Shown here piece after piece: positions 49,105 to 63,460 of a stretch of 64,000 bases of DNA. Within the stretch, counting starts at the first letter, position 1. Every line of letters begins with the position of its first letter. The stretch is from Lingula anatina (lineage: Eukaryota; Brachiopoda; Lingulata; Lingulida; Lingulidae). Under the pieces are notes generated by a model. It ran no database searches and was not told the origin of the DNA. It saw only the letters and a list, made by a program, of their open reading frames with translations. Made by a program: the position numbers and the translations under genes. The stretch covers positions 62,001 to 126,000 of the forward strand of contig NW_019775469.1 in NCBI RefSeq assembly GCF_001039355.2, given 5' to 3'.

Positions 49105-52100
49105 CTTTTAAAAGACAAAGGGATACATGAAATAAATTTCACTTCTTAACACCGTGGTTCAACAAACAAACCAAATTCCTGCTAATAATTATTTTTGTTT
49201 AATTATTTTTCCAAAGAGAATTTTAGTAAAAATTCAGCAATTCATCACGAAACACTGCAACTGACTGATTATGCAATAATAATAATATAATAATAATAAA
49301 CGCATGCAAGGGCGGGTATCATCCACTTACCTTCCACTGGTGTTGCTGAAAATTGAAAGGATAGAATTATTACTTAATGTCAGTAATTCGTATAAATGTA
49401 CTAAAACAGCAAGACTAAATATTTAACTGTTAACCAATACCAAGTGTAGGACAATAGAGCTATTTAGAAGAAAGGAGATTAAAACGCACCAGCAGCTAAT
49501 ATTTTACTTGGCACAATAATAATATATGTAATTAAGTAAAGGTTATTTTACACCTGTCTTAAAAATGAATATGCAGAAAAGTACAGGTGTTTAGCCAATG
49601 TGTCAGCTGTATGCTGTGCAATTTTAAGCCAAATGCATCGTGTTCAGTTGGTTCATGTGGCATTATACAATACATGTGCACTGTCAATGTGAAGGTCTTG
49701 GAACTGTTATTGGAAAGTGTTTCAAGTTTAGCGTGCAAATCTCAATAGTGACAGACGCTATCTTTTTGATACTCCACACGTGCACGTATTTCCCCAAATT
49801 GTCAACGGGTCTCCTAAGTGCAATAACGTAATTAGCCGGCGATACTCTCAATTTCCACCAACAATATAACATGAAGAGCAATTGCACAACTTTGCAAAAC
49901 AGGGCAGAGCAAAATATTCTTAAACACAACCGCTATTACAGTCCTAACAACGACGTCCACTAAATGTCAATAATGGAGACAATAGCAAAACGCTTAGCCG
50001 ATTCAGCTGATATCATATCCAAATCATATGTATAACTAAGATTTACGCAGAACAAGCTGAACTACATAATTCAGTCGACAATAAGGCAATAAATATTCAC
50101 TTCCTTAAGCACATTGAGAAACTTACGGCATTTCCCTGCATCACATGGCTGTGTATCGCTGTCAGACCCTGGGCAGTCAACACCGGCAACACCACCAATG
50201 CAGGGGCGTGTTCTGGTATATGTTCCTATGCCACAGTCCACAGAACACTTTCCAAATGGACCGAATGGCCCCCAAGCCGCTTTAATGGGTGAAAGATTAC
50301 TTGTTTAATGGATATTCCCCTAAGATACTGCGCAATCGTTTAAGAATTGCCAAATATTCTGCATACTTTAAATTAACTGTTCGACTTTTAAGTACACATA
50401 ATTTGAAGAAAGTGTCAACAATTATTATTACTGTGAGAAGCAAGTTTAAACCCCGAATGTACAGTATAATAAATTGCACCAGATTGATACATATAGTAAC
50501 ATATAAATTATCCACAAACGCTTTAAACATCCTAATAATAATAAAATAGGACAAAGTTGAGCCAAAGAAACACTAAAAATAATTTAACAATGCATTATCA
50601 CCACGACTACTCGATATGGAAAATTTTGTACTGTTAGAATTAGTAAAGTATGTGTGTGATGCGGTGCACACTCAGTGCCACAAGGAGAGCAAGATTGCGC
50701 TAGGGTGTTCCCTGTGTCTCACCTAACACATTCCATGAAATCACATATCCTACTATGTACCTACGGATTCTGAGCCTTTTCAGTCCAATTATACAAACTT
50801 CATACACAAAAAAAGTATGTCTAAAGGACAGCCTACTTTATCTCATCATGAGACGAACAATAATACAACAGATTAACAGAGTTGATCTTATCTGAAAAAT
50901 AATCATAATATCCGCCTTAATTGTCCCAGGTGATATATAATTCGGTCGCTTCTAACAGAAGTAACACACTTCTGGCTGACCATTCACCAAAATGAGATAT
51001 CCCCAAATACAACAATTATACAATAAAAATATACAACGACAACAGAGATTGAAACCTACGGCATGGCTTTTCATTGCAGCGTTCAGTCATCTTTTCGGGT
51101 CCCGGGCAGTCCACCCCGGGGACCCCAGTGATACAGGACCTACTCCTTGACCTCTCCCCACCTCCACACGTCACCGAACACTCGCCGTATCGACCCCAGG
51201 CCGTCCATTGCGCTGAAATCACATTGAGCACGCGGTTATATGGGACTCCTTATGAAAAATACAGTAGCACTGTTGATCTGTCAAAAACTAGATATCATAC
51301 AACCCATGCCAACATTCATCCGGTCTAAACTATCTGAAACAAGCCTTTGCTATTTAGAACCATATTAAACTTGCCATTATCATCACGACCTGAAACAAGA
51401 TTGAAAAATACAATATTGGATGGTAACGTGTTACGGGTAAACTGCCAAGACACGTGGTCATAGATGTGCCCAGTATTTGTTTTGGAGTATTTATGTCCAA
51501 GCAATATTTATGTGCACACACAATTGTCAGTTGGATACAGGCTATGGTCATTTTATATGCATTACTTTGATTAAGTTTTCAAAATCAATTTTAACTTGTC
51601 AATATAATATATATCTTTTAATCAAAACCTATCTCTCCTAATCAGAAACAGTATCGAAATACTGTTTAAGGTGCTACTTTGTATTCTAAAGTCAACGCAC
51701 ACAGAGAGCCATCAGCTGAACTGTCCTCTTTACACATTTCAGGCAGTGACAACAGAGTGCACGTCGCCTAGACATACAAGTAAGTTTTGTTCCCCTTAGA
51801 TCTACACGTCTTAAGAGCACACCACATTTTCAGAGCACACAAAAAACTGCGGTATGAACAATTAGTCTCAAGAGACTAGTAGCTCAGTGCGTAGCTTCAA
51901 GTGTGCGTTGGCTAGAAGGGTGTTCATCGAGTCCACTTACGGCATGCTCGAGTATTACAATCGGCAGAGTCCGTTTCGGGCCCGGGACAGTCTACTCCTG
52001 CCACGCCCCCTATACACACTCTTGTACGTGTCTTAACCCCGCCTCCACAGGTACGAGAGCAGGCCTCATAGAGAGTCCAAGGGCTCCAATAGGCTGTAAT

Positions 52101-55100
52101 CAAAATGTGTAAAGAAACAGGGTGATTACAAAATGGAGCCGATGGCTTTTGGAGACAATTAATTGTACGCTTGATCCGACTGGCGGTATATATAGCAATC
52201 AAAGAACAAGCTGCCAAATAATTACAAAACGTCCAAATAACACCAATATAGGCTACAGTAGGCTACGTAAAATGTTTAAATTGATGTATTTAATATAATT
52301 ACACGATAAAGCAATGCGGTCACGAAAAATCCTTTTTGTAGAATCGATCAGACATGCAGTTGTGCCAGATGTGGTTAAACAAAATAAATATGTGTTCTCA
52401 ATCCCGAACAGTGATCTCTACTCAAGCTGAGGCTTTGTCTTGGTGTCCAGTAAGCAACATATACGAATCTACTGAAGCCCTGAGGTCTATTTTTGTTGTC
52501 TCGCATTTTGTAAAAAATATTCCGGGCATGCTTTAATTGACTTTGGGTTGTTTTCTATTTGTTACAGAGAGGCACCAATTGGAGGGATTCTATAAGATCG
52601 TGTTAATGGATGTTCCGGTTAATACCATTAAGTTTCGGTTAATACCATAAAAAGAAAACCATTCCAATAGTTGGTAGAAAAGTGGAACATTCTCATACCA
52701 GACTGCAAGAAAAATGGGCTAACGAAGAAACGAGCGTTCATTAGGTGAGGTTTAGATATGATTATGACTCATCCGCCAAATGAAAATGAATACTGTTATA
52801 TAAAGATGAGGAAACGGAAAAATAATGGGCTATGAATTTCACAGTTGCACGACAAAGTGATTGATGCGTACTTAGTATCGCAACACATAGATTGATTCAT
52901 TTTACAAAGAAACTGAAAGCTTCTTGCTGTACTACACGTAATGCAGTGATTTGCAGCAAGTTACTTTCCAATTCTATTTTCAGCAGCATTTTGTGTCATT
53001 CAAAGCCGGCAACATAACTCTGAGCCACGTGTAAGCAAATGCCTTACATTTTCATTCGTGCTTTATCGAAAGTGTAAATAACACACAAGCGTGTATACTG
53101 TGAAAGGAATTATCAATACACATTTGATGTTTCAAAAAAGTAATAATGCAAAAGAGTTAGTGAAGACGAATCAATATTTACGGTTTAAATTTCTGCCCAT
53201 CATTTGAAGTTTTGGTCTGAGATAGATAGATAGAGAGAATGGCCTAGATAGAGAGAAAAAGTTGCCGGATTTGAATTAATATTCAATTTTGTTTCATAAT
53301 CTGTCTAGCTATCTATCTGCGAAATACTGTCTGCACAAAAGAAGCTCGATTCACGGCTTGGTGCACCTCATGTGCATCTCCAAAGGCTGGGCAAAAATCT
53401 CTCTCTCTGCAAGAGATGAGAAAGGTGGCTATTATTAGTGCGTGATACAGTTCCCACAACAAGCACCCGACAAAGCCGCGGAGAGGTCCAGCAGAAGTGA
53501 CGTGGTTACCACCAAACATCAGACCAAGTTCTACCAACGTGCTTCATGCAGTCAGTTTCTGAAAGCAAAGAAAAGAAAATGATATCACTTACGACACTGC
53601 TCCTCATTACATGCTACGGATTCGGTGGCGGGGCCAAGGCAGTCGACTCCAGGGACCCCGCCTCCTTGGCATGCTCTGAAACGGTTCTTTAAACCGCCCC
53701 CACAGGTTGCCGAGCACGTGCTGTAAGGACTCCATTCTCCCCAGGAAGCTAAAGCGAGTAAATTACCATTTTACCGCTTCGTTTCGGCTATTCAGAAGGG
53801 GTTTCGCGATAAAAGAAGTTTTACTAGGACTTATTACTTGAAATAGGGCTGATGGTGGGAAGGACATTTTCAGTAAAATGTTAGAAAATATTTGATAAGT
53901 TAATTTTTAAACTTGAAGGACTAAATCTGGCGTGCTCTCTCCCCCTTGTCCACTTAAATGTAAACAACTTGTGAAATCAGACGGATCAAATTGATTTAAA
54001 TTTTACTCCGCTTTTACTTTCAATGAAAGGCGTTGATGAATCTATTTGGGAAACATTTACTCACGACAATCGTTACTGTTACAAGGGCGCTTGTCAACCG
54101 TGGAACCAATGCAGTCTTGCCCCGGTTCCCCATTTTCACAGCTGCGATATCTTCGCTGCTCTCCACCCCCGCATGTTTTACTACAGGCGCCCCATTTTCC
54201 CCACAGACCCCAAGCCGCTGTATAGATAAACCAGCATGAGAAGCAGTGATTGAGAAAAGGAGAGACAAGGGCAATAACGTTAAGTCCAAACAGTGTTTTA
54301 TGAAAACAAACTGATTCAGAAATACTACTTAATTATTTGGTTAAGTAAACGTGAACTGATTTGATTTGTCAAATGTCTTTCGTTCGTCAGCACGGTACCT
54401 TTAAAATGCTTTAGACTGAGAAACAGGTGATTTTTACTTCGTTCCTGAGGAATTATCACACAAACGCAATGAAATCGATGTAATGTTTTCCTTCACGTTG
54501 TTCATGCAGTTTAAAAAATGTCCTTTTAGTAGAGATCACTTACGGCACGATTTGAGAACACATAATTTGGTTTTTTCGCCACTTCCAGCACAATCCACTC
54601 CAGGACTGCCTCCGACACATTCACGGACTTGGAGCAGGATTCCTGCCCCACAGGTCACGGAGCATTCGGTATCTTTCCACTCACCCCAAAATGCTAGAGT
54701 AAATGAGCTGTATATACTAGTAAAGAGTCACACGTAAACGATTACATAAACAGTGAAGTATAGAGCATGGTGCAATTGTCACATAGTTTTGCCGCTATAA
54801 GGAAAAGGCACCATAGAAGTCAATACATATGTCCCACAATGTACTGTGTCGCCATAAAGCAATTTCCCACATACAATGAATTAGAAAAAAATCAGATATT
54901 TACAAGGAAGATGCAGTCATAAAGTAAACAATAGCATTTTAAAAGTGGCATGGTATACAATAATCGGAGGCTCTCAAAAAAAAGTGATTTTTGCAATTCA
55001 AGTGTGCTTGTTTAGTGAAATCGAATTAGTCGTTGAGTTATTTAACATGCGGTTGTTTGCCCCCTGATTATAATCCTACTACATACGTGGATAAAGGTTA

Positions 55101-57470
55101 TCTATATACATATAACCTTAAATAGAAGATATCCCATACGAATATTCCCAATACCAAGGCATGCTCTTCATTCTATTTTGGAGGAATTAACTTAAAACTA
55201 TCTACATTTTGTTCTAAAGTAATACCTTGGTATTCCTTAGAGTGTCGGAATAATACATGTAGCATCCTTTTAAAAATCACATTAATGAACCGGTCTTAAA
55301 ATGTTTCCCAGAGGGACATGTAGTTTCAACATAAGGAATTGTCTTTCCCTTGTATGTTTTGGCATAAGCTAGAAATCCTTACTGCAGTGCCCACAAAGAC
55401 TTGTCCATATGAAATGTAATTTGACCACGTATCTATAGCAGATTTTTTTCTGTTTGAAAAGCAAAACTAGTATTGATCTATGACGCATCACTTATAACAT
55501 TAAAATCAGGATCACAAAGAATAAAAACGTAATAAATATCATTAAATGATTAATCTGCCTCCTCGTCTACACCACAATCATTCTAATACCTTTCCGAGGC
55601 GGCGCCGGAGAACAATCGCGTATTTTACATATAGGCGTTTCCAGTGCCTTTCCTGGGCAGTCAATGCCAGGACGCCCGCCTTTGCACGTGCGAGCCCTCA
55701 TCCTTGACCCAGTTCCGCAAGTGACTGAACATGCGCTGAAACTTCCCCATTCCGTCCATGCAGCTGAGGGTGGAAAGGCAAGTTAGGGAGTGCAAAGAGG
55801 GAAGAGAAGGTGCATTTATGGTAAATAACAGTGCGTTTCACACATATTTGGCATTAAATATGGAGTTTTTTATTTCTTTTTAAAATAGTCTCTATTATTA
55901 TTTCTGATCGAAATATTTTTTTCATCTTGTTAACTTTTTATGCCTAGTGCGAGACAAGGTTAAAATTTTGATTTCATGAATATATCCTACATCCAATATT
56001 AAGTGCCAATCATGTTGTAAGATGAAAACAAAAGGTTATGGTGAAACATTGCAAAGGAAGATGCAATTGTGCAAATGGTTAACAAAACATACTAATAATG
56101 AATTCAGTTAAGTAAAAGAAAGATGTGTGCATGATTACTACAAATGTGCAGAAGTTGAAATAACACTGAAGATAAAGACGGTGAGTTATCGTACATTTGA
56201 ATTAATAAAAAAGACAGATATCAATGTAAATATTAGAGACGTGGTTATGACAAGTCACACTAATATTTAACTTAAAAAAAACTCAAAAGTTCCATAAACA
56301 AGAGTTGACAACAAAGAAAAGCAAGGGAAAATAAGTGCATATTGGAAGTGGTGCAAAAAAAAAAAAAAAAACAAAGAAAAAAACAAAACAAAATGAGAAC
56401 TAGCAACTGGGCAGTATGTAGTCAAACATTTGCGATTCTTTGAATGGCGTTCTTCATCTGGCTGTTTACTACAATAGGCGTAAAGCGGGTACCGGTAGCT
56501 CATGCATTATCTGAAGCAACTGCTTCGTTGAGATAACGTCAATTCAATTTTTTGCTATCAAATCATATGCATATAAAAACTCTACAAGGTTCTCTCTTCT
56601 ACTCTAGCTATAGCCTATTACCAATTCCTTGCAATTCCTTAAAGACAAGCCATCTTATCACATGACGTTAGGAGGCACATCAATGCTTAGACAAAAAAAA
56701 TTACATAAGACTTGTATAATCACTCTCATATAGCCAATCGCCAATAGTCAATCATCCATTAAACAGCCCAGAAAATAACTTCTCAAACAAAAGCCATATT
56801 TCTCATATTTATATGTGACGCAAAAAGCATTTTCGCTCCATTCCACTTAGCCAGTACGTGACTAAAACATCATTCTTGCAGCAAAAGTTTAAAGGCAAAT
56901 ATGGAACAACACAACATATCCTTCTAATAGCTCATTTAAGTTATTCCTAGAGCGGCTTTCACTTCGTTGTTCCTCTACAAGCCATGAGTTTTTCTAGCTT
57001 ATTACGGAACATTTCTTTAAAGACAGAAATTCCTACAGGCATACGACACAATCTAGGTCTGCTAAACTTATCGCATGGTGTTTTTTTCATCTAGCAAGCG
57101 TATCTCTGGACTACCGACGCCGACAACTCCCTACCTGGTGCCTTGCACGAGGCCAGAACACACTCTCTGCTGTCCACTTCACTCCCTGGACAGTCCACTC
57201 CGGCCACTCCCCTCTCACAAGTACGTGACCTCGACTGGACACCCGTGCCACAGGTCACTGAGCAATCGCCATACCCTGACCACTGCGTCCATGCAGCTTA
57301 TAAGGAAATGGTAGAGTGCGGTATGGTGCGATAATGTTAGCAAAAAGAAACATAAGAATCTGTGGTCCGGGCTGCGAAGTTCGGTTAAATATCGAAAAGA
57401 AAGTGGGTTGGTAAAAAGAAAAAAGATAAAGAAATTAAACTAATAACGATTGTACCATCTCAAAAATAAA

Positions 57471-57516
<46 letters not shown>

Positions 57517-60500
57517 TTAATGCACAAAAAATAATTTAGCAAATAAAGTATTTTTAAATAGCAAATACAGTATTCTTTAAAGACAATGAACCAGCCTGGA
57601 CCACAAGGAAAATACAATTTGAACACAAAAATAAAGAAGAAATATAGGGCAACAGGGCGGTGCTTAAAACAAAGATTGCAAGTGTTCGTTAAGTATGCAA
57701 GAATAAGAACTGAAACAGGTGCGAAATATAAAAAGTAACAGTTAAAATAGAAGTAAATAAAAATACAATGGAAACTGAAAAATAGCTAAAAACAAAATTA
57801 AATGAAAGTGCATTTAATTAGATACTGGCATTTAGAGAGTAGAGCGACAGAATTGTAAAAAAGTGTTGGATTAAATTTTAATACAAAATGACGCACTTGG
57901 AAGATCTTGAAATGAGAGATATTAGCTACATGTATTTAAGTATTACACGAGGAAATTTGAAACAACCATGCGTTATAGATAATACGAAAGCAAGCAAACA
58001 TGTAAGAACGTAACTGCACTGTCACGTTGACACCGGAGGCCAGTCCCACAAAATAACTGTAGTTGAAAATTGGTTTTAACTTTAAGAAAATTTCCATCCA
58101 AAATAACAATTTGGTGGTTCAAAAATAAAATAAAATATCGGATTAATAATAACATTTTCTTTTGTAATAACATCGTTATCTCAGTATTCATTTTGGACCA
58201 AAGAACTGTCGAACTTAAAGTTACGACCAATTTGCAACTTTTAAGTTAAAACTACATTTGTAAAACCATTCCCTACATGGTATGAAGCGAGAGGTCAGAG
58301 ACCGTCTGGTGTTTTCTAGCTTTGCTACTCGCGATCAACTTCTTTGGTCTATGCATAAACCCAGTCTATTTGGATTTCTTAATTGGATGCGAAGTAGAAC
58401 ATTCACGCTATATCTATTTTGGATTCCGTGTACCGTTCAGGCACCAGTTCTACCTTAAAGTGATTCCGTAATGCATATGGGTCAGACATAAAAAATGCCC
58501 CTGGTGCCGTAATGCTGGCAATTTAGCTAAGCTGTCCTGGCCTACCCACTACATAGCCATATCAATGAAATCCTTTTCCATACTTGAATATTCGTTGGAC
58601 TTTATTTCATGCAGACTGACAAAATCCCCTCTAAGAGTAACACCTACCCTTGCGCTAATGGAACTACCCATGCAACTTCTTAATCTAATATGTATAATAA
58701 AATCATGGCATCGGTAGTGAATTTCTAAATGCACAGATACCGATTTTACTTCTGGGTTACAAACTAGCACATGCTTTCTATGCAGGCCCGTTGCTGTCAT
58801 CGCCAAACATCCCAAAAGCTGCTTCCAGATTGGATGGAAGAAAACCATGTGTTACCTTCATTGCCTAAATCAAACCTACCTGGAACTTTTTTTTACGTAC
58901 ATGCGCCTAAAATACTCTACAAAGCCTGGCATCAACTCTGACTTTTAATATTTTTGTTACCTGGAACCCTACAGGACCCGAGGTTACACGGCCTGCTTTC
59001 TCTCTCACTCCCAGGACAATCTACCCCAGGTACTCCCTCCTCACATCTTCTTGATCGAACCTGCGTCCCTGACCCGCAGGTCACTGAGCATGCGCCGTAA
59101 GGAGTCCAGGCGGTCCATGCGGCTGCGGGGGTAAAAGGTGGGTGATATGAACAGAAGTGTGGCCACAGTTCTCTCAGCATACGTACTTAACTGTGGGTGT
59201 GGTGTGGGTGCTGATGTGCAATATAACGTGTTTCCCGTGTATTACATTGTTGTGTATTACATTATTAAAGACTGTGCATGATAAAAAAGTGGAATTATCA
59301 AAACAGACGTGTGGTAAGTTAACTTTAGTCAATATTGAAAAGTTAAAAGTTGTGCAAATAGTTATTTAATTAAAGACAGATGTGCTTAACTTATTATTCT
59401 GCCATTACAGAAAACGTTGGTATTACAAAGAGGTGTAGTGTATATATGACTACAATCAGAGCTGATTTGAAAGAAAGTGATACTTACAAAACACACCAAA
59501 CGTTCAGGTGATAATATGTATAAATGCAAATTATTTGAAATATGAAAAATATTTATGCATACGAGGAGGTTAGTTGAAATATATTAGTAATTCACTATCT
59601 GCTGAAGATCTATATATTTTACGTAAATAGTACAGCATTTTGACAATGTGACCAATGATATTTTCGTTGAACGTTTTCATTTAGAACAAAATATGTCCTT
59701 CAAACGATGTTCACTCATATCCTTTCATCCGACACATAAAAACGAGCTTTTTTATCCCATATCACGCCTACCAGCTCACTAAACCCCGGTTCCTGCGACA
59801 AATGCTTCACACAGACTTACGGCATGCCCCTTCATTACAGGATCTTACATCTGTCTGTCGTATACTGCACTGAACGTTATTTTCAATGTCCTCACAAACT
59901 CGTGTCCGGGACTGAGTTCCGTTTCCGCATGTCACTGAGCAAGATCGCAAAGAACTCCATTCCCCCCATATATCTGAAACAAACGCATTGATTGCTACAA
60001 ACGAGTGACATACCAGTATATTTGGTCTTCTAATTGCACTGCTGAAGATATACTACTTCTACCACAACAAAATAAATACTGCTACAGACATATATTAATG
60101 ATGTTGATAGCTTTTTATTTACAACGGTGGCAAATAGAAGGACTAACATTATTAGAGCGCTTTTACCTCGTTGACTAAAAGTTGAATGGGTGGTTAGCTT
60201 TACTTACTACATTGTTGCGTGTTACACGGTGATTGGTCACTTAAATTGCTTTCAACAGCTGGGGTGATACACGTCCCATCTGAAGAAATTCCATCTGGGC
60301 ACAGTGGCCCCATGCCAACTCGAAGGTCTTCTGCGTGTATTTCTGTAAATTAAACCACAATTTTCGTTTTCATAAACGGCACTTTAGTCACATGTTTTGG
60401 GAAGTGATCAGCGTCAAATAAGTGCTAGTATATTTCCAGAAAAGTTGAAACTTTCAGTTGTTTCAAACTGCAAAAACCAGGAATTTAAATCTACCTTTAC

Positions 60501-63408
60501 AATGCACAGTGTGCTGTCCCCTTTGTAGATAAGAGTAATGATATATTTCATATTATATATGACCACTGTAAGGTAGATTTTTGTTTGATTTGTTGGTAAG
60601 GTCATATCCTTAGTGGAGACATAAGGGCTACAACATTCTGTACATGATTGTCTAATGCCAAATGTTTTGAATTTACTACAAGAGGTTTCCTTTAAAATCC
60701 AATTTGAACTGAATTAGATTGAAAATATTTTGTAGTGTTCACAGCCTTGATCTCCAGACTTATCTCTAAGCAATTAAGTATAAACTGTGTAGCTGCCAAA
60801 GTCATTTGCTTTCAGTAATAGATACCAACCGCAAGACCCCGCTTGACACGACTTTTGCTGCCTATCTTCTCCTCGGCAGTCAGAACCAATTCTGCCGTAG
60901 ACGCACTTCCTTTTCCGAACCTTCAGGCCCTTTCCGCACGACACCGAGCATGAGCTATATTCACCCCATTGGCTCCAAGTTGCTAAAAGAACACCAGTAA
61001 ATAGTTAGGGCTGTTTCACCATGGCGTGCACTCTTCCATGAAAATGGTTTTGATAATTCTGATATCGAAATAATAATAATAAAAAAAAACAATATCGCCA
61101 GTGCAGTCGCTTAACTCGTTTTCAAGACGTTCACGTTTTTTTATTATTTTTAGGTGTACTTGAGATTACAGACAATGCACTTGAGATCATAGTAGCTGTG
61201 CTTGTGATTGTAATCGACCTAAAGTGGATACAAATTGTGCTGGAATCGATAGTCAAGTTGAAAACCATTGTGCTATGTAGTAACATTGATAGCCAATGCA
61301 GATATTGTGCTTAATCAGGTTTTCACTATATAGGTCGAAAGCCACTTTACTTACCACATGGCCTTTGATTACATTCGATATATTCAGTTGCATCTCCTCG
61401 GCAGCTATAACCTGCTTCTCCTCCAATACATGTCCGAACACGGCTCCTCTCTCCATTGCCACATGTCACTGAGCATTGACTAAAATGACTCCACTGGGTC
61501 CACTCAGCTAGAAAACAAATTAAAAATTCGTGTTTTTTTTTTTTTTTTTTTTTTTTTGCAAAGTGTGAAAACTGCAACCACCAAGTTACTGCGCTGGATA
61601 AAACAGCGTGCGCCATCCACTACACACACTTCTAAATGGGTTGAAGTGTCTCAACGACGTCCGTTCAGTTGAAAAAAATTCTGCGCTACCATTATGCAAC
61701 AGTTTTGATGTATGATTTTATTGATACTTGCTACAACGTTTTAGTTGATGTTGTAAGTCAATGAATGAAAACGCTGAGAAAGCAGTTGCCTATTTTCACA
61801 ACACATTTTGCAATACATTTGCTGTTGTTTTCAAATGATAATGTAGGCAATGTAAATTAGATTTCCCTAAGAGTTTTCAAATGAACATTCGACATTGACA
61901 TCCTTAATTTTTACAATTGCGTAAAAGTATAATTGTTCTTAGAATAATTTTTCTGATATATATGCTTATATCTAGCCAACTCTCGACTTAAAACTGTCAA
62001 ACTGTCACAAATGCTGTATCAGGACATATCGAAAATCATTCACTTTTTGAGCACCCATGACATACATTGCACGACTACAAAATCAAAAAGATGCTTATTG
62101 CGGAGAACCATATCTTCATAATCACCAACAAAGACATATCGTTGTACACTTACGACAAGACTGCCTCTTGCACGGTCTTGCTCTCCTGTCTGGCCCGCGG
62201 CAGTCCTGGGGGGAGGACCCACCAATACATTTACGTGTACCCAGGGCTTCTCCCCGTCCACAGGTGACTGAGCAACTTCCATACGGCCCCCAGCCACTCC
62301 ATACGGCTGAAACAGTCCGAAGTTCGTGTTAGAAAAATATTTGAATTATATTTTATTAATTCTTAGAGGGACAAAATAAATTAAGTTCTATATTCAAAAG
62401 TTACACTTCTACCAACTCACATAAAAATTCACACTATTTAATTTTATATAATAAAACAGTAAAACGGGCGGTCGCAGGAGTATGGTTCAGTACACTATCA
62501 TTAAAGTAACCAAATGGTTTTCGTTTCGATGCCAACGTCTTTTCAGTGGGATGAACTTTAAATTGTTCAGTACCATTATCCAAGATCGGCAACAGATTAA
62601 CGTTAAGTGCTATTCTAATGCTTAGAATAATCCTTTGGTGGTTTTATAATTGCGCACTTATTCCATTCAGTTAAACAAACGGGCAATTTAGTTAATCAAT
62701 TTAGATTTGTTTTCTTTTGTCATTTGGTACCAGCAGTTGATGATTTAATCACTTTCCTGTTATAGAAAGTTGAAATACATTTAAAGAATAAAATAACTTT
62801 ATATGTTTTTCTGGCACGTCTGTATGGTTCACTGATTTGGTTAAAAGTTTATTGGTTTTGTCATAACAAATTACTATGGCCACGGGGGCCATGCCAACTT
62901 GGTTCAACAATCTTTGCCGTCGCTCCTGCATTACATAACATACGGTGTGTGACACAATGCCTGAGTCTTCCAAATGTGCGGGTGAGAAGAATTTCAATTC
63001 CAGAATATGAACACACAGCTTTGCGACTTTGGGTTACTATGATTTTACCATATTTTTGCATAATCATTATGGTAAAGAATAATGTTGGCATCGTTTTTTC
63101 GTTGCGCTTGCGGTAAATACCATAATAGTACAGCAGTGCTGTTTCAAATTCATTTCACTTTCTCTTAATAGCATCTTCAAGATGTGTTGAATTAAGCGTG
63201 TGCTCGCTTCAAATTGCTCATCAAAGGCACTGTCCTATATCATTGCCCAGGAGAAGCAACTGAATCGAGACCACGTGACAGTCTTCTCTGCCGCCGTGTG
63301 ACGTCAAACTGGACAATATTCCACAGTTCTTGAAAATCATAAACACAATGGCCAAAGATAAAACAAGCAAATGAAACTCTGCAACCAAGGCATGTTAAAC
63401 GAATAATT

Positions 63409-63460
<52 letters not shown>

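Noticed and set aside
28902-62332. Many plus-strand Pro/Ser/Cys-rich frames (for example 29656-29913, 33396-33701, 57143-57334)
   Set aside because: They are reverse complements of TSP1 exons and read through introns; they carry no splice logic of their own.
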